This document shows positions 46,255-52,273 of a DNA stretch of 52,273 bases, in pieces. A program made the translations under genes and the position numbers. Every line of letters begins with the position of its first letter. The stretch's first letter is position 1. The notes beneath the pieces are model-generated. The model saw only the letters and a program-made list of their open reading frames with translations, was not told the DNA's origin and made no database searches. The stretch comes from a virus: positions 1-52,273 of IMG/VR virus record IMGVR_UViG_3300045950_000170. The stretch is one strand, 5' to 3'.

Positions 46255-46377
46255 ATGCAAAATTTCGCAGAGCTTCACCTAAAGCCAGAGACGCTGGCGC
46301 GACACGATTTCAGCCTCGGGATTGCGCTGATGATCGCCGGCATTGCATGTGTTCATCAGTTTTTGGGAGGGCGTTGA
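46255..46377 (+). CDS. Possible 40-residue membrane peptide before the phospholipase gene
   Basis: The frame gives MQNFAELHLKPETLARHDFS followed by one hydrophobic span (LGIALMIAGIACVHQFL) and GGR. It ends 2 nt before the phospholipase start, so translation could be coupled. The ribosome-binding site is weak (AAAGGA 14 nt upstream). It may be a leader peptide, a small membrane partner of the phospholipase, or chance. No family known. Confidence 0.25.
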   Translation: MQNFAELHLKPETLARHDFSLGIALMIAGIACVHQFLGGR

Positions 46378-46379
46378 AA

Positions 46380-47327
46380 ATGGTGGAATCGAAGGAGGAC
46401 TCGACGTCACCTGCCTTGCTGCGCGTCCTGACGCTAGACGGCGGCGGTGCCAAGGGCTTTTACACACTGGGGGTACTCAAGGAAATCGAGGCTATGGTCG
46501 GGTGCCCACTGCACCAGAAATTCGATCTGGTGTTTGGGACCAGCACAGGCGCGATCATCGCGTCACTGATTGCGCTCGGCCACGACGTCGATTCCATCCT
46601 GCAGCTTTACCGCAAGCACGTGCCTACCGTGATGTCACAGAAGACCGCTCCGGCCAGGTCGCAGGCATTGAAAAATCTGGCGAGCGAGGTCTTCGGCGAT
46701 ACAACGTTCAGTGATGTGAAGACGGGTGTCGGTATCGTCACGGCCAAGTGGCTGACCGAGCGCCCGATGATCTTCAAGGGCAGCGTTGCCCAAGCGCATG
46801 GACGTGTCGGCACGTTCGTCCCAGGCTTTGGTGTAAGCATCGCAGACGCCGTCAAAGCATCGTGCTCGGCTTACCCGTTCTTTGAGCGGACGATCGTAAG
46901 AACATCAATGGGTGAGGACATCGAGCTGATCGATGGCGGGTACTGCGCAAATAACCCGACGCTGTACGCGATCGCCGACGCAGTCCAGGCACTGCAAAGT
47001 GACCGCAAGGACATCCGGCTGGTGAGCGTTGGCGTGGGTGTCTACCCCGACCCGAAGCCGAGCTTCCTGATGAGGCTGGCGAAGAAATATCTCGTTAGCG
47101 TGCAGTTGCTGCAGAAGACATTGGAAATCAACACGCAGTCGATGGACCAACTGCGGCAGATCCTTTTCCATGACATACCGACCATTCGGATCAGTGACTC
47201 CTACGTCACCCCTGAAATGGCGACCGATCTTCTGGAGCACGACCTCAATAAACTGGACATCTTGTTCCAGCGAGGGCGGGAGTCGTTCGCGTCACGGGAG
47301 CAGCAGCTTCGCGAGTATTTGATATAG
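46380..47327 (+). CDS. Patatin-like phospholipase, CBASS effector (CapV-like)
   Basis: The 315-residue protein is a patatin lipase with oxyanion motif GGGAKG (21-26), nucleophile elbow GTSTG (Ser55) and catalytic Asp185 in DGG. In CBASS, CapV phospholipases are activated by cyclic dinucleotides from the adjacent CD-NTase and degrade the inner membrane, killing the infected cell. ATG 46380 is chosen for its GGGAGG box 9 nt upstream; ATG 46347 would add 11 residues. The CD-NTase gene follows after 12 nt, so the two form an operon. Confidence 0.9.
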   Translation: MVESKEDSTSPALLRVLTLDGGGAKGFYTLGVLKEIEAMVGCPLHQKFDLVFGTSTGAIIASLIALGHDVDSILQLYRKHVPTVMSQKTAPARSQALKNLASEVFGDTTFSDVKTGVGIVTAKWLTERPMIFKGSVAQAHGRVGTFVPGFGVSIADAVKASCSAYPFFERTIVRTSMGEDIELIDGGYCANNPTLYAIADAVQALQSDRKDIRLVSVGVGVYPDPKPSFLMRLAKKYLVSVQLLQKTLEINTQSMDQLRQILFHDIPTIRISDSYVTPEMATDLLEHDLNKLDILFQRGRESFASREQQLREYLI

Positions 47328-47339
47328 CCAGGGGGGAAG

Positions 47340-48233
47340 ATGCCTATTCCAGAATCACAGCTCGAAACGTGGTCCCATCAGGGATCAATCACCCAGTCGA
47401 GCAACACCTATAACGCGATCAAAACCGTCTTGGAGGCGAGCACCACGCCCTACGCCGGCAAGAATTTCAAGGTGTTCCTTCAAGGCTCATACGGCAACGA
47501 CACGAATATCTATGCCGAGAGCGACGTGGACATCGTCATTCGGCTCGATGACTGCTTCCATAGCGATCTCGAATCGCTGTCCGATGACGAAAAGTCGGCC
47601 TACAAGCAGGCATTCAGCGACGCGACCTACACGCACACCGACTTCAAACGGGACGTGCTGTCGGTGCTTGAAGACCAATACGGATCAGCGGTGAAAACTG
47701 GCGACAAGGCAATTGCCATCGATGCGAGCGGATCACGGCGCAAGTCGGATGTGATTGTCGCGACGCAATTCCGGCGGTACTTCAAGTTCCGGTCAGCGAG
47801 CGACTCCGAGTACGTCGAAGGCATCTGTTTCTTCAACGCTGCCGGCGAACGAATTGCGAACTACCCGAAGCAGCATTCGGCAAATTTGACGGCGAAGCAT
47901 CAGGCCTCGTCGAAGTGGCTCAAACCCATGGTTCGTGTGTTGAAGAATATTCGCAGTCGGATGGTTGACGAAGGCTTGATCAAGGCAGGCGTCGCGCCGT
48001 CGTACTACATCGAGGGCCTGCTGTACAACGTACCGAATGAGAAATTCACCCACAGCCTCGAGGACTGCATGGTCAACATCCTCAACTGGTATCGGCGGGA
48101 TGCGGCCAAGACTGACTTGGTTTGCGCCAACGAACAGTATTACTTGCTTCGTGATGGCTACCACACCTGCTGGTCTCAGACGGACTGTGATGCACTGGTC
48201 GAGGCAGCGGTTGATCTCTGGAATCAGTGGTAA
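47340..48233 (+). CDS. CD-NTase, cyclic (oligo)nucleotide synthase of CBASS
   Basis: The 297-residue protein has the polymerase-beta-like core: [20 protein letters not shown], with Gly49-Ser50, metal-binding Asp62 and Asp64, and a third Asp137 in RRKSDVIVA. The C-terminal helical part contains [20 protein letters not shown] and [13 protein letters not shown]. These enzymes sense infection and make cyclic nucleotides that activate the effector. The clade and product cannot be fixed by eye. No Cap2/Cap3 or Cap7/Cap6 genes are seen, so this fits a minimal type I CBASS. Shine-Dalgarno GGGGGGAAG lies before the start. Confidence 0.88.
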   Translation: MPIPESQLETWSHQGSITQSSNTYNAIKTVLEASTTPYAGKNFKVFLQGSYGNDTNIYAESDVDIVIRLDDCFHSDLESLSDDEKSAYKQAFSDATYTHTDFKRDVLSVLEDQYGSAVKTGDKAIAIDASGSRRKSDVIVATQFRRYFKFRSASDSEYVEGICFFNAAGERIANYPKQHSANLTAKHQASSKWLKPMVRVLKNIRSRMVDEGLIKAGVAPSYYIEGLLYNVPNEKFTHSLEDCMVNILNWYRRDAAKTDLVCANEQYYLLRDGYHTCWSQTDCDALVEAAVDLWNQW

Positions 48234-48245
48234 AGAGAGGAAGGC

Positions 48246-48993
48246 ATGGCAAAACCCGTCGAGATCGGACCCCGCAGCTTCCGGACCCAGAAAAGCGCAC
48301 TGGACCACTACAAGGCCCTTCTACACCGGTACCAGGACGGGGATCGCATCTCTGAACCAGTGGACCACGCCGACCTCGTAGCGCTCATCGAACGATATGA
48401 CCCGATTCTTGACGAGGTTGGTGAGCCGGCGAAGGGTTGCGGCCAGATCGATCACTTTGAGCGGCGCCTGAACACCGGGACGGGCTGGAGCAACTCCGGC
48501 TTCTGGGTGGTGCGCCAGGACGGGTCCGCCACGGACTTTTCGTACATCTGGGCCGTCAAAGGCCTGCCAGGGGACCGGTCGAAGGACTTCTACGGCGCAT
48601 GCCGGGAGGCTGTCGCACTCGATCTCGTGCTGGCGAAGAAGCAGGCCTTCGCAGAGTATGGTGACTCTCACGGGCTGGTTGCGTGCGAACTTACTGGCGT
48701 GATTGGTCAGCATCGACGACGCTCATCTGGATCACGCTTGGCTTAACTTCTCGCACATCGTCAGTGGCTTTCGGGCGGCCAGGGGCTGGTCAGGTGACAT
48801 CCCAGACGGGATTGTGTCCGCTCCAGCTGACGGGCAGACGACGCCCACATTCGTCGACAAGGCAGTCGCGGATGCCTTCCGGGACTACCACCACAACCAG
48901 GCGATGCTGCGAATCCTCTCCAAGTCGGCCAACCTCCAGACCGCCAGCCAAGCTCGAAGACCTAAGATTGCACGCCCGGTGCGGCTGCTTTGA
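48246..48993 (+). pseudogene. DUF3223/DCL-family protein gene with a one-base frameshift
   Basis: From ATG 48246 (GAGGAAGG box) the frame encodes a DUF3223 (DCL-like) domain: RSFRTQKSALDHYKALLHRY, GCGQIDHFERRLNTGTGWSN, SGFWVVRQDGSATDFSYIWA. At about 48702 (GGCGTGATTGGTCAGC) the frame goes out of register after ELTGV. Removing one A continues as LVSIDDAHLDHAWLNFSHIV to a stop at 48993, giving about 248 residues. The family is described from plants and bacteria without a clear molecular function. It starts 12 nt after the CD-NTase gene and seems to be in its operon. The unshifted product would end at 48746 with a basic tail. Confidence 0.75.
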
Positions 48994-49201
48994 TCAATTG
49001 CGAACGCGGGTTCAATTCCGAAGATGGGAATCGAACTGGCGGCTGGCTTCAGGCCCATCGCTGATGCCAACTGCAGGTGTGAACTGGTAGGATTGCCAGC
49101 AACAAGGGCCGGATTCCGCACCTTTCCGCAGGAGTTCGAAGCGGTTGTAATGCGCTGAGTTACTGAGGTTTGGCGCAGGGTTCCACCCCACCACCAATAA
49201 C

Positions 49202-49233
49202 AAAACCCCAACCGTTCTCGGTTGGGGTTTTTT
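49202..49233 (+). terminator. Strong rho-independent terminator
   Basis: AAAACCCCAACC (49202-49213) pairs perfectly with GGTTGGGGTTTT (49220-49231) around a 6-nt loop, extended by a T run. With A's before it and T's after, it can act in both directions. It closes the CBASS/DUF3223 transcript. Confidence 0.88.
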
Positions 49234-49443
49234 CTTGCCTGATCGCGCCGGTTCCCGCGTGTTGGCGGGGGTTCCTGCGAAAGCCTGCGGACTTCGCCAG
49301 CCGCCCGAATTGGCCGTTCCCGGCCCCATTCCACTCTCTCCTGGCCATTCCTCGCTCCGGCCTCGCTCCCTGGAACTGGCCCGAAGTCCGCAAAGGCCAC
49401 AAGTCAGCGCCATATAGATCAAAGGGTTACGCGCGGACTAATC

Positions 49444-49523
49444 AAGCGGTTGGATTACAGCATCGGATAGCAAAGGAAACCGCTTACGTTGTGTTTTGTC
49501 GGTAAATATTGACAACCACCGAC
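49444..49523 (+). promoter_or_regulatory. Inverted repeats in the abiE control region
   Basis: AAGCGGTT (49444-49451) is matched by AACCGCTT (49478-49485). GTCGGT (49498-49503) is matched by ACCGAC (49518-49523), spanning the AT-rich AAATATT. AbiEi antitoxins are known to repress their own promoter by binding inverted repeats, so these are operator candidates 22-100 bp before the antitoxin start. Confidence 0.5.
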
Positions 49524-49544
49524 GTAATGCAACATCATGGCGGC

Positions 49545-50144
49545 ATGGAAACTTCGCATCAGACCATTCTGGATCTCGCCGCCCAGCGCGGCCTGATACG
49601 CCCGCGCGATCTCGATGCGCTGGGTCTGCCCAGTGTCGCTCTCACGCGGCTGGTTCGGCAGGGCCTGCTCACCCGCGTGGGTCGCGGTCTGTATGCCCGC
49701 CCCGATCGCAGCGTATCCGAGCATGGCACGCTGGCCGAGGTGGCACGCAAACACCCGCAAGCCATCGTCTGCCTGCTGTCGGCACTGCGCGTGCACGACC
49801 TCACCACGCAGTCGCCATTCGAGGTCTGGCTCGCCATTCCCAACAAGGCTCGTTCGCCCAAGATGGATTACCCGCCGCTGCGCATCGTGCGCTTTTCTGG
49901 CCCCGCGCTGACCGATGGGATTGAAGAACACCAGATCGATGGCGTGACCGTGCGCGTGACCAACATTGCTCGCACCGTGGCCGACTGCTTCAAGTTCCGC
50001 AACAAGATCGGCCTCGATGTGGCGATGGAAGCGCTGCAGGAAGCCTGGCGTGCCAAGCGCGTGAGCATGGACGAACTCTGGCGCTATGCCACGCTGTGCC
50101 GCGTGGCCAATGTGATGCGCCCCTACATGGAAAGCCTGTCATGA
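49545..50144 (+). CDS. AbiEi-like antitoxin / transcriptional repressor
   Basis: The 199-residue protein has an N-terminal winged helix (TILDLAAQRGLIRPRDLDAL, ALTRLVRQGLLTRVGRGLYA) and the AbiEi C-terminal domain (HPQAIVCLLSALRVHDLTTQ, IDGVTVRVTNIARTVADCFK, AMEALQEAWRAKRVSMDELW). AbiEi represses the operon and neutralises AbiEii as a type IV system, without direct binding. METSHQ at 49545 is preferred; an upstream start at 49509 would add 12 unconserved residues. ATGA overlap with the toxin gene ensures coupling. Confidence 0.88.
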   Translation: METSHQTILDLAAQRGLIRPRDLDALGLPSVALTRLVRQGLLTRVGRGLYARPDRSVSEHGTLAEVARKHPQAIVCLLSALRVHDLTTQSPFEVWLAIPNKARSPKMDYPPLRIVRFSGPALTDGIEEHQIDGVTVRVTNIARTVADCFKFRNKIGLDVAMEALQEAWRAKRVSMDELWRYATLCRVANVMRPYMESLS

Positions 50145-51058
50145 ATGAACGAAACGTGGCGGCATCAGTACGTGCCCGTCTGCTCAACCGCGCCCGCGAG
50201 ACCAAGCAGGATTTCAACTTGGTCCTCACGCGCTATGCGATTGAGCGGCTGCTGTACCGGATCAGCATCTCGAAGCACGCGGATCAGTTTCTGCTCAAGG
50301 GTGCCTTGCTGTTTGACCTGTGGTTCGACATTCCACATCGCCCAACCAGGGATGCTGATTTTCTGGGATTCGGCTCGGCAGAGCTGCCGCACATCGAAGC
50401 CGTCTTCAGGGATATCTGCGCGATCGAAACGCACGACGGCGTGGCGTTTCAACCCGACACCGTGCACGCCGCCGAGATTCGCAAGGAGGCGAACTACGCT
50501 GGTGTGCGCGTGACGTTGCTCGGTGTGATCGATGGCGCGCGCTGCCAGATCCAGATCGATATCGGCTTCGGCGACGCCGTGACGCCTGGCCCGGAGGATG
50601 TCGAATACCCCGTCATGCTGGCGGAGTTCGCAGCACCCAAGCTGCGGGTCTATCCGCGCTACACCGTGGTGGCCGAGAAGTTCGAGGCGTTGTCGTCCCT
50701 GGGCATCGCCAACAGTCGCATGAAGGATTATTTCGATCTGTGGATATTGGCGCAGCACACCGACTTCGATGGCGACACCCTTCGCCAAGCGATTCAGGCG
50801 ACCTTCGGTCGACGTAAAACCGCTCTGACTGGGGAGGTCCCATTCGGCCTCACCGATGCGTTTGCGCAAGATGCGCAGAAACAGGCGCAGTGGCAGGCCT
50901 TCCTGAAAAAGAACCGCCTGGAAGCGCTGGCGCTGAATGACGTCATTGCTGCACTGGTCGCGTTCATGCTTCCCGTCATCAAGGCGGCCAATGCCAGCGC
51001 GGTGTTTTCAGCCCGCTGGCAGGCAGGTGGTCCGTGGTCGCCTGCAGACGCGGGTTGA
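50141..51058 (+). CDS. AbiEii-like nucleotidyltransferase toxin
   Basis: The 305-residue protein has the AbiEii/AbiGii nucleotidyltransferase pattern: FLLKGALLFDLWFDIPHRPT with a GS-like KGA element, RDADFLGFG as the acidic pair, and KDYFDLWIL later (AEKFEALSSLGIANSRMKDY). Such toxins stop growth by blocking translation through RNA nucleotide transfer. It overlaps the antitoxin gene by 4 bp and ends 3 nt from the convergent HTH gene. Domain complete. Confidence 0.9.
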   Translation: MNERNVAASVRARLLNRARETKQDFNLVLTRYAIERLLYRISISKHADQFLLKGALLFDLWFDIPHRPTRDADFLGFGSAELPHIEAVFRDICAIETHDGVAFQPDTVHAAEIRKEANYAGVRVTLLGVIDGARCQIQIDIGFGDAVTPGPEDVEYPVMLAEFAAPKLRVYPRYTVVAEKFEALSSLGIANSRMKDYFDLWILAQHTDFDGDTLRQAIQATFGRRKTALTGEVPFGLTDAFAQDAQKQAQWQAFLKKNRLEALALNDVIAALVAFMLPVIKAANASAVFSARWQAGGPWSPADAG

Positions 51059-51061
51059 TTT

Positions 51062-51499
51062 TCAACGCGGAAGGCCGACTCGCTCCCGCTGCTCCTCCCA
51101 CAGCGCCGGCGGATCAACCGCGAGGTCGAACAGCGTGATGTGGTTCGGCAGTGCGTCGTCGAGGATGGCGGCCACGATGTCGGGCGCCAGCGTGGTCAGG
51201 TTGACCATCCGGCTCACGTAGCTGTTGTCGATGCCCTCCCGCGCGGCGATTTCCTTCAGCGACTTTGCTTCGCCTGATTCCAGCATGGCCAACCAACGAT
51301 GCCCCCTGGCCAGCGCCAGTTGAATCGATGTTGGCGCCACGTCCCACGACCTGACCGGGGCGGTCTCACCGTTAGGCAGGGTGACCAACTTGCGGCCGCT
51401 GCGGCGCTTGATCTGGATCGGCACGGACAGGGTCAGCCTGCCGTCGCTGGTCTGCAGGATGTCCGGCTCGCCGGCCTTCTGGATGCGGATGTCGCTCAT
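51062..51499 (-). CDS. Small HTH protein coupled to the recombinase
   Basis: The 145-residue protein has a strand-rich N-terminus (DILQTSDGRLTLSVPIQIKR) and a central HTH of ParB/KorB type (AKSLKEIAAREGIDNSYVSR, then MVNLTTLAPDIVAAILDDAL). Its ATG overlaps the recombinase stop (ATGA), so it is translated with the recombinase. I recall similar pairs beside large serine recombinases. It could be a directionality factor or a regulator of the element, but this is inference. Confidence 0.7.
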   Translation of the reverse strand: MSDIRIQKAGEPDILQTSDGRLTLSVPIQIKRRSGRKLVTLPNGETAPVRSWDVAPTSIQLALARGHRWLAMLESGEAKSLKEIAAREGIDNSYVSRMVNLTTLAPDIVAAILDDALPNHITLFDLAVDPPALWEEQRERVGLPR

Positions 51500-52273
51500 G
51501 CCATTGCCTCCTCTTGTTGGTTGGCTGGCTCTGGGCGGAGCTCCAGCACCAGTCGCTCGATGCCGTTGGCGCGCAGTCGCACTTCGAGGTCGTTGGGTGA
51601 CACGATGACTTTCTCCACCAGCAATTTCACGATCCGTGTCTGCTCCGCCGGGAACAGCTGATCCCAAATCGCGTCGAGCCGGGTCATGGCCACGGTGATC
51701 TTGGCCTCGTCCAGCGTTGGGTCGAGCTTGATCGCTTGCGGCAACATGTCGCCGAGCAGATTCGGGGCACGCAAGATCGCGCGCAGTTGATCGAGTACTG
51801 CCGACTCCAGTTCTGCGGCGGGCAGTCGCGGCAGACCCGAGGCACCGGCGTGTTCCTTGGCATCGCGCTGGGGCACGTAGTAACGGTAGCGACGGCCATT
51901 CTTCTTGGTCGTATGCCACGGAGACAGCGCCCGGCCATCGTTGCCGAACACGATGCCCTTGAGCAGATACGCCACGGTTGCCCGGGTCGCATTTCCGCGA
52001 ACTCGACCATTGGTGGCCAGGATCGCGTGGACGCTATCCCACAGTTCGCGGCTGATGATGGGAGGGTGCTCCGCCTGGTACCACTGGTCCTTGTGCCGCA
52101 ATTCACCGAGGTAGGTCCGGTTGCTCAGGAGCTTGTAGATGTGGCCCTTGTCGATCGGCCTGCCGTCGCGAGTCTTGCCGTCTTGTGTGGTCCACGCCTT
52201 CGACGTCACGCCATCCAGTTTCAGCTCCTTGACCAGTGCGGTACTGGAGCCGAGTTCGACGAAGCGTTGGAAG
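51496..52273 (-). CDS. Large serine recombinase (partial, N-terminus off the right end)
   Basis: About 258 C-terminal residues are visible. They contain the recombinase DNA-binding part (QRFVELGSSTALVKELKLDG, HIYKLLSNRTYLGELRHKDQ, WDSVHAILATNGRVRGN). Next comes a zinc-ribbon-position segment without Cys pairs (YLLKGIVFGNDGRALSPWHT), and then a helical C-terminus (AVLDQLRAILRAPNLL, LFPAEQTRIVKLLVEKVIV). The catalytic N-terminal serine domain lies outside the window. Such enzymes integrate and excise mobile elements, so this marks an island edge. Confidence 0.88.
   Translation of the reverse strand, partial: FQRFVELGSSTALVKELKLDGVTSKAWTTQDGKTRDGRPIDKGHIYKLLSNRTYLGELRHKDQWYQAEHPPIISRELWDSVHAILATNGRVRGNATRATVAYLLKGIVFGNDGRALSPWHTTKKNGRRYRYYVPQRDAKEHAGASGLPRLPAAELESAVLDQLRAILRAPNLLGDMLPQAIKLDPTLDEAKITVAMTRLDAIWDQLFPAEQTRIVKLLVEKVIVSPNDLEVRLRANGIERLVLELRPEPANQQEEAMA

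Larger units (their letters stand above)
48994..49544 (+). other. Intergenic region between CBASS and AbiE modules
   Basis: No gene is supported in this 551-bp stretch. It holds an inverted repeat of two tRNA T-arm-like motifs (49003-49037), a strong terminator (49202-49233), a GC-rich segment with nothing recognisable, and the AbiE control region (49444-49523). Confidence 0.5.

Noticed and set aside
46380-48993. Type II or III CBASS
   Set aside because: No Cap2/Cap3 (E1/E2, JAB) or Cap7/Cap6 (HORMA/TRIP13) genes are visible. The third gene is DUF3223.
49150-49200. tRNA gene ending in the CCACCACCA before the terminator
   Set aside because: No cloverleaf can be built: the putative T-stem does not pair and there is no anticodon arm at the right distance.

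Overview
The window is GC-rich DNA (roughly 60-65% by eye) that reads as a Pseudomonadota chromosome, most likely a beta- or gammaproteobacterium. The genus cannot be fixed from sequence alone. It contains a lambda-like siphophage prophage (about 1-29.4 kb), a dense defence island (about 29.4-51.1 kb) and the edge of an integrative element carrying a large serine recombinase (51.1-52.3 kb, running off the right end). No rRNA gene, intact tRNA gene or CRISPR array was seen.

Prophage. The left edge holds a minus-strand early cluster: a partial RuvC-like resolvase, a tiny membrane peptide, a KilA-N protein and an antirepressor sharing one C-terminal module. Going right come a DUF6362 protein, two tandem ParB-domain/DNA-methyltransferase fusions, a free-standing RNA polymerase alpha-CTD-like protein, and a block of four small minus-strand accessory genes (including DUF3489 and DUF6900 proteins). 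From 6.96 kb the late genes run on the plus strand: terminase small and large subunits, two fibre-like proteins, gpW, portal, gpC-type protease with a nested scaffold, decoration protein, major capsid protein, connectors, tail tube, frameshifted G/GT tail chaperone, tape measure, distal tail proteins, a J-like protein, a DUF2793 protein, holin-like proteins and a GH24 lysozyme. Every small accessory gene is preceded, in the same orientation, by a bipartite 28-bp element, GCTTGGCTT-N10-CAGCGCGTT, placed 32-39 nt before the start codon. A fifth copy precedes the small gene right after the lysozyme.

Defence island. Ten minus-strand genes lie almost end to end (46095 down to 29362), with the first behind a good sigma70-type promoter: WYL regulator (BrxR/CapW-like), RecQ helicase fused to a ComF-like phosphoribosyltransferase, DprA-like protein, HsdM, HsdS, HsdR, YgjP-like metallopeptidase, McrB, McrC, HrgA-like protein. 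This looks like one defence superoperon joining a poorly understood RecQ-PRTase/DprA module to type I and McrBC-type restriction. Divergently transcribed from the WYL gene is a CBASS-type pair: patatin phospholipase (CapV-like) and CD-NTase. A DUF3223/DCL-family gene with a one-base frameshift follows them. After a strong terminator comes an AbiEi/AbiEii toxin-antitoxin pair with inverted repeats in front of it.

Right edge. A small HTH gene overlaps the C-terminal part of a large serine recombinase, both on the minus strand. The defence block is too large to be ordinary cargo of the lambda-like phage, so I infer two adjacent mobile or accessory regions. The most unusual signals are the five-copy leader/promoter element, the WYL-led ten-gene operon with its RecQ-ComF fusion and DprA, and the DUF3223 gene attached to the CBASS pair.
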